Of a stretch of DNA of 9,842 nucleotides, positions 1 through 6,935 are shown piece after piece. A model generated the notes under the pieces. The model had not been told where the DNA came from. It did not search any database and saw only the letters and a program-made list of their open reading frames with translations. Position 1 is the first letter of the stretch; each line of letters opens with the position of its first letter. The translations under genes were made by a program, and so were the position numbers. Source of the DNA: Spirochaetales bacterium (lineage in GTDB: Bacteria; Spirochaetota; Spirochaetia; SZUA-6; DRHE01); contig JAFGFV010000001.1 of the NCBI GenBank assembly GCA_016930895.1, positions 1-9,842 of the forward strand, given 5' to 3'.

Positions 1-111
1 GGGATTCTCCTCCGAGCCCAGCGGCACTTCCTTCTGACCCTCAGCGCCCGCCAGGGCCAGCCCGCCTGCCAACAGCAGGGCCAGAGTCAACAGGGCAATC
101 CTCTTGTGCAT
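1..111 (-). CDS. N-terminal fragment of a secreted protein (signal peptide), continues beyond window
   Basis: Only the first 37 codons are present; the reading frame runs off the left edge. The product starts MHKRIALLTLALLLAGG: a short basic start, then a hydrophobic core to about residue 22 ending in ALAGA, which is a classic Sec signal peptide with likely cleavage near residues 22-24. The mature part begins EGQKEVPLGSEENP. The ATG at 111 is well supported: AAGGAGGAG lies at 115-123 and a sigma70-like promoter lies at 139-168. The mature N-terminus faintly resembles phosphonate/phosphite ABC transporter binding proteins (PhnD type), which often have an LGxxENP stretch there. That is a guess from 37 residues. 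The export prediction is firm; the function is unknown. Confidence 0.8.
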   Translation of the reverse strand, partial: MHKRIALLTLALLLAGGLALAGAEGQKEVPLGSEENP

Positions 112-114
112 GTG

Positions 115-123
115 CTCCTCCTT
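115..123 (-). promoter_or_regulatory. Strong ribosome binding site of the edge gene
   Basis: Read on the minus strand this is AAGGAGGAG, nearly a full anti-16S match, three bases before the ATG at 111. It is the clearest Shine-Dalgarno sequence in the window and contrasts with the genes at 2332 and 2401, which have none. Confidence 0.8.
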
Positions 124-138
124 TATGGACTTTGGCTC

Positions 139-168
139 ACGATAAGCCAGGCGGGAGGGGAGCGTCAA
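139..168 (-). promoter_or_regulatory. Sigma70-like promoter for the edge gene
   Basis: On the minus strand, TTGACG (163-168) and TATCGT (139-144) are separated by 18 bp. The predicted start is near 132, giving a leader of about 20 nt that contains the ribosome binding site. The same -10 hexamer, TATCGT, recurs in the promoter at 2343-2371. This promoter makes the edge gene a separate unit from the barrel gene upstream of it. Confidence 0.5.
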
Positions 169-228
169 GGTGACGGGGGCTGCTTCTGTCGCCCCGGGCG
201 CCTCGGGTCCGGTCCCCACGCGGCACCT

Positions 229-1467
229 TCAGAACTGCAGCCCGAAATCCAGGTCCAGCGCCAGGGCCTCGCCGTCCAGCCGGCTCCCGACCAGGGGAAC
301 GCACAGGTAGCCGACCGCGTAGATCACGTCGAACAGGTCCAGGTAGATCCCGACCCCGGTGGACATCAGGAAACCTCCGGGCGTGCCCTCCGGGTCTCCC
401 CAGAAACCGGCGCCGTACCCCGCGTCCAGGAAGGCGAGCAGCCCCGGCATGAGCGCCCGGCGCTCGTCGTCCACGGCCCAGAAGGGAGGGAGATTGAAGC
501 GCACCTCGAGGTTGTTCAGGATCTTGAGCTGGGTGTCCCACGAGTAGGCCTCGAAGCCCCGCACCCCTTCGTCCCCGAGGCCCTGGCGCGGGTTGCGACC
601 GCCGAAGCTCTGCATCACGTACAGCGGCATGGCCCGCCGGGCATCCGCGTAGTCGATGGAGAAGAAGTCTCCCAGGTAGATCGTGATCCCCGGCCGCGCG
701 GAGGAGCCCGCCCCCCGGTAGAGGGTGCGGAAGCCCATGGCCGAGAGGTTGACCCGCCAGAAGTCCGTGGCCCCCATGACCGCGGGAAACCAGGGGCTCG
801 CCTCGAAAGAGAACTCCGCGTAGTAGCCGTCCCAGGAACGGGTGCGGGGATCGAAGAGGAGCCCGTCGAGATCCAGCCCCACCAGGAAGGAGGTGCCGAG
901 GATGCCCTCCGCATCGGTGCCGGCGTAGGCCTGCTGCCAGGCCTCGTGGTAGGCCTCGATGTCCGCGACCCGCCCGGGGTCGGTGCACCAGTAGGCCCGG
1001 CCGTCCAGGTAGCGCTCGTAGCGGCCCCTGCCGAAGGCGAAGGCCTCCAGCCAGTTGCGCTCCAGGCGGGGGTTCCAGAGGATCCCCTGGACCACGCCGA
1101 GCTCCCACTGGAGCCTGGGGCTGTTGAACTCCAGGCGCAGGTCGTGTCCCGCCGCCGCCTCCGGCGGGATCTCGTGGTGCGGGGAGTAGTCGACGTCCCG
1201 GTAGGTCAGCCGGCCCTCGTAGCCTGCCCCAAGGCTGGCCTGGAGGATCGTCTGCACCCCGGGGAACGGCTGCCAGCCGCGATACCCGAAGGTCAGGTCG
1301 GCGCCGGTGGGGATCTTGTCGGCCCCCCAGGTAAAGTACCAGCGCAGGCCGTCGACCTGAAAGAAGAACGGCTCGGGCACTCCGGGGGCCCCCTCCTCAG
1401 GCCAGGCCGGGGCCAGCGCGACGCCGAGTGCCAACCCGGCCAGCAGCACCGCCGCAGGAAGTCGCAT
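229..1467 (-). CDS. Omp85/D15-superfamily outer-membrane beta-barrel protein, no POTRA domains
   Basis: The 412-residue product has a signal peptide (MRLPAAVLLAGLALGVALAP, cleavage around residues 20-23) and ends in DLDFGLQF; a terminal Phe is the usual outer-membrane barrel signature. Residues 288-305 carry a GG (289-290) followed by VRGF (302-305). This is the loop-6 signature of Omp85-type barrels (BamA, TamA, FhaC families), and it is followed by an NLEVRFNLPP strand and an AFLDAGYG strand (345-352), as in the bacterial surface antigen domain. The chain between signal peptide and barrel is too short for POTRA repeats, so a stand-alone barrel is likely; what it does is unknown. The ATG at 1467 has no clear ribosome binding site and lies 22 nt after the kinase-like gene, which suggests co-transcription and perhaps translational coupling. 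Family placement rests on motifs alone. Confidence 0.7.
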   Translation of the reverse strand: MRLPAAVLLAGLALGVALAPAWPEEGAPGVPEPFFFQVDGLRWYFTWGADKIPTGADLTFGYRGWQPFPGVQTILQASLGAGYEGRLTYRDVDYSPHHEIPPEAAAGHDLRLEFNSPRLQWELGVVQGILWNPRLERNWLEAFAFGRGRYERYLDGRAYWCTDPGRVADIEAYHEAWQQAYAGTDAEGILGTSFLVGLDLDGLLFDPRTRSWDGYYAEFSFEASPWFPAVMGATDFWRVNLSAMGFRTLYRGAGSSARPGITIYLGDFFSIDYADARRAMPLYVMQSFGGRNPRQGLGDEGVRGFEAYSWDTQLKILNNLEVRFNLPPFWAVDDERRALMPGLLAFLDAGYGAGFWGDPEGTPGGFLMSTGVGIYLDLFDVIYAVGYLCVPLVGSRLDGEALALDLDFGLQF

Positions 1468-1489
1468 GAAGCCGTGCCCGCGGGACCCG

Positions 1490-2332
1490 TCAGTCCGAGA
1501 GCACGAGAACCGACTCGGGATAGTAGCGCACCATGTTGTTTTCCAGGCACCAGTTCAGGCGGGCCTGGAGAAGCCTGTTCTTGGTGTCCAGGTCGATGTC
1601 CTCCTTCAGGAGGATAAAATCCACGTCGATGCGCAGGGGCCGCAGCGGGAACAGATGCCGGGTGCTCTTGCGCGGCAGGATCTTGCCCTCGATGGTGCGG
1701 CGTACCACCTCTTCCTTCGTGAAGAACGGGCGCTTGAACAGGGATTGGGCCCGGGCGTGCTGGCGGAAGGTCCTTTCGGACTGATCGTCGGCTACATAGA
1801 CGACCCGAAGGTGGCGTCGGTCCAGGGCGGCCTCGAAGTTCTTGAGGGCCCGTATCAGTACGTCCAGTCCCAGGCGCGCCTCGGGCAGGCGGGCCTCGTA
1901 GACGACCCCTTCCCGGGTCAGGATCGCGAAAGAGGCCCGGTGCTGTCGGATGTTCTGCACGGTCCGGGGGAAATCCTCGTGCTCCACCAGCTCGAGGCCT
2001 TCCTGCTGGGCGAAGGCCCGCAGGAGCGGCCGGTCGGGACAGTGATCCAGGATCAAGGCGTCCCAGCCGAAGAGCCCGATCGAGGGATCGTCGTAATCCA
2101 CTTCGTAGACCACCACGTCCCGGCAGCCGAGGGCCTTCAGGGCGGTGACCCGGTGCATGCCGTCCAGGGCGATGTAGTGCCCTTGGTAGTGGGTCACGAT
2201 GATGGGGTTCTTGACGATGCCATCGTGATCGATGTTCGTGCTGAGCTTCTGCGTCCACTCCTCGACCACCCCTTCGTGCAGGAGGATCGAGGAGATCGGG
2301 ATGATCTTGATCTTGGTGAAGATCTCTTTCAT
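1490..2332 (-). CDS. ParB-fold protein of the SerK/SbnI (free L-serine kinase) type
   Basis: This 280-residue protein has the ParB/Srx fold pattern: an N-terminal IIPISSILLHE stretch (10-20), a PIIVTHYQGHYIALDGMHR segment (43-61) with the DGxHR motif at 57-61, and a second alpha/beta half ending NWCLENNMVRYYPE. SerK of archaea and SbnI of Staphylococcus share this fold and phosphorylate free L-serine to O-phosphoserine, using ADP or ATP; a Glu near residue 20-30 is catalytic in them, and Glu20 here, after His19, is the candidate. Length also suits that family better than chromosome-partition ParB, as there is no helix-turn-helix or CTPase-dimer region. I start it at the ATG at 2332, because the longer frame up to 2476 would run over mnmA and adds Pro/Arg-rich, non-conserved sequence. 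It is probably the first gene of an operon with the barrel gene. A generic ParB-like regulator or nuclease remains possible. Confidence 0.68.
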   Translation of the reverse strand: MKEIFTKIKIIPISSILLHEGVVEEWTQKLSTNIDHDGIVKNPIIVTHYQGHYIALDGMHRVTALKALGCRDVVVYEVDYDDPSIGLFGWDALILDHCPDRPLLRAFAQQEGLELVEHEDFPRTVQNIRQHRASFAILTREGVVYEARLPEARLGLDVLIRALKNFEAALDRRHLRVVYVADDQSERTFRQHARAQSLFKRPFFTKEEVVRRTIEGKILPRKSTRHLFPLRPLRIDVDFILLKEDIDLDTKNRLLQARLNWCLENNMVRYYPESVLVLSD

Positions 2333-2342
2333 CTTCTGCCGA

Positions 2343-2371
2343 ACGATACATCGTCCCGGCGGCGTTTTCAA
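2343..2371 (-). promoter_or_regulatory. Promoter of the SerK/SbnI-like gene
   Basis: On the minus strand, TTGAAA (2366-2371) and TATCGT (2343-2348) are 17 bp apart, a good sigma70 arrangement. The -10 box ends only 10 nt before the ATG at 2332, so transcription should start 3-5 nt before the gene. No Shine-Dalgarno sequence fits in that space, so a nearly leaderless mRNA is predicted. Confidence 0.5.
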
Positions 2372-2394
2372 GACAGGGGTTTCGGCGGTACATT
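2365..2394 (+). promoter_or_regulatory. Weak candidate promoter of mnmA
   Basis: TTTTCA (2365-2370) and TACATT (2389-2394) are 18 bp apart, each with four of six consensus bases. The -10 box ends 6 nt before the ATG at 2401, which would place the transcription start on the A of the start codon. It overlaps the -35 box of the divergent kinase-like gene, so the two promoters would compete. The match is modest. Confidence 0.35.
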
Positions 2395-2400
2395 GGGGCC

Positions 2401-3477
2401 ATGGTGCTGGCTGTCGGCATGAGCGGCGGGGTGGACTCCAGCGTGGCCGCCCTGCTGTTGAAGGAACGCTTTCCACGGTTGGTGGGAGTCACCCACCTGA
2501 TCTGGCCGGGGTCCCGCTGCTGCTCCGGGGAGGCCCTGTCACGGGCTGCCGCCGTGTGCCGGCGCCTGGGCATCGCCCACGTGCAGGTAGACCTGTTCGA
2601 GCGTTTCCGGGAAGCCGTGGTCGAGGAGTTCGTGAACGACTACCTGGAGGGGCGCACGCCCAATCCGTGCGTGCTCTGCAACGGGCTGGTGCGCTTCGAC
2701 GCCTTTCATTCCCGTCTGGTCGAGCGCCTGGGGCGGGAGGGACTGCTCGAAAAGGGCGAGGAGCTGTGCATGGCCACGGGTCACTATGCCCGGATCACCC
2801 GCAGCGGGGAGGAGACACGTCTCGAAAAGGGGCGTGACCCGCTCAAGGACCAGAGCTACATGCTGTACCGGGTGCGCCGGGAGATGCTGTCTCGCCTGGT
2901 GCTGCCTCTGGGGGAGTATCACAAGGCCAGGGTCCTGGAGCTGGCCGAGTCTGCCGGGTTGGAGTACCGGACGGTCCGGGAGAGCCAGGACGCCTGCTTC
3001 GTCGAGGGGAGCTACGTCGAGTTCATCCGCCGGTACACCGGCCGGGACGACCTGCTGCGTCCCGGCGAAATCCGCGACCAGGAGGGCCGGCTGCTCGGCA
3101 GGCACCGGGGCACCGTGCACTACACCGTGGGGCAGCGCCGCGGCCTGGGCCTGGGCAGCGGCCCGTGGTACGTGGCGAGGCTGGACCCGGGGGCCAACCG
3201 GGTGGTCGTGGCCCGCAGGCAGGAGGCGGAGAGCCGGAGCTTCCGGATCGGCCGCGCCAACTGGCTGGTGGAGATTCCCGGCGGCCCTCTGCGCTGCGGC
3301 GTCAAGGTCCGCTACCAGAGCGAGGAGGTCCGCTGCCGCGTCGAACCCGAGGCGGAGGGGAGGGCGGGAGACTGGCGAGTCACCCTCGAGCGGCCCGAAA
3401 TCCTGACGCCGGGGCAGTCAGCCGTGTTCTACGACGGGACCCGGGTCCTCGGCGGCGGGATCATCCAGCCGCGATAG
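2401..3477 (+). CDS. mnmA: tRNA-specific 2-thiouridylase MnmA
   Basis: MnmA activates U34 of Lys, Glu and Gln tRNAs with ATP and replaces the C2 oxygen with sulfur delivered by a cysteine desulfurase pathway, giving s2U34 in the cytoplasm. At 358 residues it has normal length. The PP-loop SGGVDSS is at 8-14, TPNPCVLCN at 86-94, ATGHYAR at 125-131, KDQSYMLY at 149-156, ESQDACFV at 194-201, the YTVGQRRGLG segment at 241-250 and the C-terminal LGGGII at 350-355. Cys93 and Cys199 match the two catalytic cysteines. The ATG at 2401 puts the PP-loop at the usual distance from the N-terminus, but has no ribosome binding site. It is transcribed alone, divergent from the SerK/SbnI-like gene and convergent with pgl. 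Confidence 0.96.
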   Translation: MVLAVGMSGGVDSSVAALLLKERFPRLVGVTHLIWPGSRCCSGEALSRAAAVCRRLGIAHVQVDLFERFREAVVEEFVNDYLEGRTPNPCVLCNGLVRFDAFHSRLVERLGREGLLEKGEELCMATGHYARITRSGEETRLEKGRDPLKDQSYMLYRVRREMLSRLVLPLGEYHKARVLELAESAGLEYRTVRESQDACFVEGSYVEFIRRYTGRDDLLRPGEIRDQEGRLLGRHRGTVHYTVGQRRGLGLGSGPWYVARLDPGANRVVVARRQEAESRSFRIGRANWLVEIPGGPLRCGVKVRYQSEEVRCRVEPEAEGRAGDWRVTLERPEILTPGQSAVFYDGTRVLGGGIIQPR

Positions 3478-3492
3478 CTTCGGGAGCGATCG

Positions 3493-3521
3493 CCGCGCCG
3501 GGCCCGTCGGGGCCGGCGCGG
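3493..3521. terminator. GC-rich hairpin between convergent mnmA and pgl
   Basis: Arms CCGCGCCGGGCCC and GGGGCCGGCGCGG enclose a 3-nt loop; 12 of 13 positions pair, with one G-G mismatch. It lies in the 55-bp gap between the two convergent stop codons, so it could end transcription from both sides. There is no T-run on either flank, so it is not a textbook intrinsic terminator and may act as a 3'-end stabiliser or a weak terminator. Confidence 0.5.
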
Positions 3522-3532
3522 GGAGGGCGGGG

Positions 3533-4339
3533 TCAGATCCTCTCGGTCGCCACCGCGTCCCGGGTGGCCAGGACCTCGGTCTGAGGCAGGTTGAGCCAGG
3601 AGGCGGGCAGGCCGGCGTCGCGGTCCAGCATGCCCCGCAAGCCCTCGCGCTTGGCGCTGCCGCTGACGAGAAAGAAGATCCTGCGGGAGGCCCGGAGGAG
3701 ACCCGCCGTGAGGGTCAGGCGAAAGCCCTGTAGGCTGGGCGCATAGATGGCGGCGGTCCAGCCCGGGATCTCGGGACCGACCGGCACTTCGCCGGTGCGG
3801 GCGGCCCCCGACAGGCCCGGGACCGCCACTCCGTCGGGGAACAGGGACACGGTGTGGCCGTCCGCCCCTAGCCCGAGCAGGGTCAGGTCCGGGGCGTGGG
3901 CGGGCTGGACCTCCGCCTCCTCGGCCGTCGATTCGGACGGACTCTCGGGGGCTCCCAGCAGGCTGCGCAGGGCCCGCTGGTAGTCCCGGGCCCGCTCGAG
4001 GGGAGTCCCTTCCCCGGCCCGCCAGGACAGGATCCGCTCCTCCGGCACCCCCAGGGGCTCGAGAAGGCTGCGGCGGATCATGCCTTCGTTGCTGCTGGGG
4101 TCGTTCACGGGCACCCAGCGTTCGTCCCCGATGACCCAGTGAACGCTGTGCACCGCGGCGCCCAAAGGCTCGAGCAGCCGGGCCAGGCGCTGGTAGCAGG
4201 GCGTGGGGGTCGAGCCCCCCGAGAGGATCACCACCGGGTTGGGGTAGCGTCCCAAATCCTCCTCGATGAGCCGCGCGAAGAGCCCGGCGGCTTCCTCGGC
4301 CATCTGCTCCGCGTCGGCGTAGACCCGTGTCTGTTTCAC
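3533..4339 (-). CDS. pgl: 6-phosphogluconolactonase
   Basis: Pgl hydrolyses 6-phosphoglucono-delta-lactone, the product of Zwf, to 6-phosphogluconate in the cytoplasm. The 268-residue chain has the family's motifs in order: LSGGSTP (39-45), GDERWVP (71-77) with SSNEG (82-86), LLGLGADGHTVSLFP (154-168) and GSAKREGL (227-234). The start is GTG at 4339, preceded by a G-run resembling a ribosome binding site (4346-4353) and only 3 nt after the opcA stop; an ATG two bases earlier is immediately followed by a stop and is not used. It is the last gene of the operon. A Ser/Glu/Ala-rich segment at about 131-148 is a low-complexity loop. Confidence 0.94.
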   Translation of the reverse strand: MKQTRVYADAEQMAEEAAGLFARLIEEDLGRYPNPVVILSGGSTPTPCYQRLARLLEPLGAAVHSVHWVIGDERWVPVNDPSSNEGMIRRSLLEPLGVPEERILSWRAGEGTPLERARDYQRALRSLLGAPESPSESTAEEAEVQPAHAPDLTLLGLGADGHTVSLFPDGVAVPGLSGAARTGEVPVGPEIPGWTAAIYAPSLQGFRLTLTAGLLRASRRIFFLVSGSAKREGLRGMLDRDAGLPASWLNLPQTEVLATRDAVATERI

Positions 4340-4342
4340 ATC

Positions 4343-5389
4343 TCACCCCCCCTCGGGCGATCCGGCGGCATTTACCAGGTCCAGGACCTCCGCGAACACC
4401 GGTTCCATGGCGTGCGCGTCCACCTCCCTGAGCAGAGACTCCCCGGGACTGGGAAGGTCGAAGCTCAGGTGCTCCCTCCGCTCTCCCGGCCCTTCCAACA
4501 GGATGCACCCGGGCGCCTCGGATTCCCGCTTCAGTCCCAGGCTCCCGCCTCCGGCGAGCTCGATCTCCAGGACACACGTCTGCCCGTCTGCCTGCGGGCG
4601 CTCGTGCTCGACCTCCACCGTGGCACCGCGGGCATCGGACATGCTCGCCCCTTCTCCCTGCAGCCGGGCAGGGGTCCAGCCCAGGCGGGAGGCCAGCCAG
4701 AAGAAGAACAGGAGCGCTTCGGTGCGCCTCCATCCCCGCAGGCGCACCTTGCGGATCTCTTCGAGCGCCGCCCGCGCCTCCGGCGGATCGAACAACCGCG
4801 CCGTGCCCAGCCGCAGGGAGTGGATCCGGTGCCAAGCAAAGTCGGCGCAGGGCACACCGCGGGAGTGGACGCCCCCGGCCAAGGTCCGCAGGACCGTTGC
4901 CGGGTCCTCTCCGGCATCCTCCGCGAAGCCGCTGTCGGCAATGAAGCGGTCGGTGAGCGCAGCGATGCGTTCGACCACTTCGGGCAATCCGGCCGTGCTC
5001 TCCAGCCACCACACAAACACGGGGATGTCCCGGATCAGGAGCGGGGACCAGAACCCCGGGTCGCCGCCCACGCCGTCGCTGCCGTTCTGGATCCGGATTT
5101 CCTGGAAGCACAGCTCCTGGTTCCTCGGGTCCGGGTGGCAGCGGGCGGACACGAACGCCTCGGAGGGTCCGTCGGTCCCGCTTTCGATCACCACCAGCCG
5201 GGCTGGCCTGCGTCCCAGGAGATAGCCCAGCGTCTCCGCCGACGGGTCGCGCGCGAAGGCCCGCCGGAAGATCACCAGGTTGAACAGGCTGGCCTTGGTC
5301 CTGGAGGCGCTGGCCGCCGCAATCTGGCGCAGGATTTCCCGCTCGATATCCGCGGGATGGGTCAGGCTGAGCGCAGGGGTGGGGTTCAC
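4343..5389 (-). CDS. opcA: Glucose-6-phosphate dehydrogenase assembly protein OpcA
   Basis: OpcA is the assembly and redox-linked activation partner of Zwf, best known from cyanobacteria and actinobacteria. The 348-residue product shows the family pattern: RTKASLFNLVIF (30-41), GRRPARLVVIE (59-69) and SPLLIRDIPVFVWW (115-128), followed by a less conserved helical/beta C-terminal half. The frame is open far upstream into zwf, but the start is set by three facts: the GTG at 5389 overlaps the zwf stop as GTGA, GGAGG lies 5 nt before it (5395-5399), and family similarity begins shortly after. Coupled translation with zwf is expected, fitting a partner protein. Confidence 0.9.
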   Translation of the reverse strand: MNPTPALSLTHPADIEREILRQIAAASASRTKASLFNLVIFRRAFARDPSAETLGYLLGRRPARLVVIESGTDGPSEAFVSARCHPDPRNQELCFQEIRIQNGSDGVGGDPGFWSPLLIRDIPVFVWWLESTAGLPEVVERIAALTDRFIADSGFAEDAGEDPATVLRTLAGGVHSRGVPCADFAWHRIHSLRLGTARLFDPPEARAALEEIRKVRLRGWRRTEALLFFFWLASRLGWTPARLQGEGASMSDARGATVEVEHERPQADGQTCVLEIELAGGGSLGLKRESEAPGCILLEGPGERREHLSFDLPSPGESLLREVDAHAMEPVFAEVLDLVNAAGSPEGG

Positions 5390-6876
5390 AGCTTCCTCCA
5401 GCGGCGGCCGTCTCCGGGCAGGGCGCGCGACTCCTCGGGGCCGCTGGAGCCGGCGGGGTAGAAGCGGATCGGGATCTCTCGCTGCTGCCAGCCTTCGCGG
5501 ATCCCGTCCACGAACGCCCAGGCCGCCTCCACCTCGTCGGCCCGGGTGTACAGGGTCGCGTCGCCCAGGATTGCGTCGAGCAGCAGCCGCTCGTAGGCTT
5601 CGGGAGGCTCGCCCCCGAAGCTGGAGCCGTAGGAAAAGTCCATGTTCACGGGCCGCATCCCCAAGGAGAACCCCGGAACCTTGGCGTTGAAGTTCAGCAT
5701 GATCCCCTCGTCGGGCTGGATCCTCAGCACCAGGGTATTGGCCAGGGAAGGGCCGGGCACCAGGCTGGGGAAGATGATGTGCGGGGGATGCTTGAACTGA
5801 ACGACGATTTCCGTGGTCCTCCTGGCCAGCCGCTTCCCGGTGCGCAGGAAGAACGGCACCCCGGCCCAACGCCAGGATTCGAGATACACCCGGATGGCGG
5901 CGAAGGTCTCGGTCTCGGAGGAAGGGCTGACTCCTTGCTCCGAGCGATAGGCCGGGACCTCCTTGCCCTCGACGATGCCCTTTGCGTACTGACCCCGGAC
6001 CGTATCTGTGGCCACCCGTTCAGGGCGGATCGGCTTGACGGACTTGAGCACCTTGAGCTTCTCGTTGCGGATCGAGTCGGGGTGCAGATCGTTGGGCGGT
6101 TCCATGGCGACCAGGCAGAGCAGCTGAAGCAGGTGGTTCTGGACAATGTCCCGCAGGGCCCCCGCCTTCTCGTAGTAGCCGCCTCGGCCTTCGACCCCCA
6201 GGGTCTCCGCCATGGTGATCTGCACGTGGTCGATATAGCGGCTGTTCCAGAACGGCTCGAACACCGCGTTGCCGAAGCGCAGGATCATCACGTTCTGGAC
6301 CGTCTCCTTGCCCAGGTAGTGATCGATCCGGTAGATCTGCGGCTCCCGGAAGGCCTCGGCCAGGCACTCGTTGAGTTTCCGTGCCGAGCCCCGGTCATTG
6401 CCGAAAGGCTTCTCCACCACGATCCTGACGAACCTGTTGCCGTCGGCCAGGCCGGCGGCGCCGAGACGGCGGATAATGGTCTCGTATTCCCCCGGGGGCG
6501 TGGCCAGGTAGTACAGTCTGCCCTTGTCGCTGCCGACGTGCTCGGCGATCTGCCGATACCCGGCGGCGTCCTCGAAGGGGCTCGAGATGTAACGGACCCG
6601 GCCCAGGAACTCCTCCGCCATGGGGTCCGAGATCGGAGCCGGCGAGGAGCTTTCGAGCATGGAGGCGACCTTGCGGCGGAAATCCGCGTCCGACCAGGGA
6701 CGGCGGGCAAACCCGACGATCTCGAAGTCGCGGATATGCCCGCCCCGGAACAAGCCGTACAGGGCAGGCATCAGCTTGCGGGCCGTCAGGTCCCCGCTGG
6801 CCCCGAAGATGAAGAGGGTGAAGGCACCCGGCTCGCGGGTCAGGGACAGGCCGCGCAGCAGCGGGTTCTCGATCAT
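5386..6876 (-). CDS. zwf: Glucose-6-phosphate 1-dehydrogenase
   Basis: Zwf oxidises glucose-6-phosphate to 6-phosphogluconolactone with NADP(+), the entry step of the oxidative pentose phosphate pathway. With the ATG at 6876 the product is 496 residues, typical for the family, and begins MIENPLLRGL as many OpcA-associated Zwf proteins do. Motifs: dinucleotide-binding GASGDLT (25-31), EKPFG (155-159), substrate-binding RIDHYLGKE (183-191), RDIVQNHLLQ with the catalytic His248 (242-251) and RTGK (345-348). A longer start at 6945 would overlap birA by 10 bp and adds a non-conserved leader. The chosen ATG has no visible ribosome binding site. It is first in the operon with opcA and pgl. Confidence 0.96.
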   Translation of the reverse strand: MIENPLLRGLSLTREPGAFTLFIFGASGDLTARKLMPALYGLFRGGHIRDFEIVGFARRPWSDADFRRKVASMLESSSPAPISDPMAEEFLGRVRYISSPFEDAAGYRQIAEHVGSDKGRLYYLATPPGEYETIIRRLGAAGLADGNRFVRIVVEKPFGNDRGSARKLNECLAEAFREPQIYRIDHYLGKETVQNVMILRFGNAVFEPFWNSRYIDHVQITMAETLGVEGRGGYYEKAGALRDIVQNHLLQLLCLVAMEPPNDLHPDSIRNEKLKVLKSVKPIRPERVATDTVRGQYAKGIVEGKEVPAYRSEQGVSPSSETETFAAIRVYLESWRWAGVPFFLRTGKRLARRTTEIVVQFKHPPHIIFPSLVPGPSLANTLVLRIQPDEGIMLNFNAKVPGFSLGMRPVNMDFSYGSSFGGEPPEAYERLLLDAILGDATLYTRADEVEAAWAFVDGIREGWQQREIPIRFYPAGSSGPEESRALPGDGRRWRKL

Positions 6877-6935
6877 GGCTATACAGTGGGGCAAAAACCC
6901 GGGAAAATCAACGTCGCTGAACCGAAGAGAGAAGA

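Noticed and set aside
112..228. Possible terminator after the barrel gene
   Set aside because: Only a 4-bp GC stem is visible and there is no T-run; it is not distinguishable from chance in GC-rich sequence.
106..1617. Long open frame (503 codons) on the plus strand opposite the barrel gene
   Set aside because: It is rich in Pro, Arg, Gly and Glu with no recognisable domain and mirrors the codon structure of the real minus-strand genes; GC-rich DNA leaves such antisense frames open.
2333..2476. N-terminal extension of the SerK/SbnI-like gene to 2476
   Set aside because: It would overlap the start of mnmA by 76 bp, adds Pro/Arg/Ser-rich non-conserved residues, and would include the promoter at 2343-2371.
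3896..5461. Long open frame (521 codons) on the plus strand across pgl and opcA
   Set aside because: It is antisense to two well-identified genes and has low-complexity Pro/Gly/Arg/Gln composition, so it is a shadow frame. The frames at 5779-7065 plus and 3429-5111 minus are rejected for the same reason.
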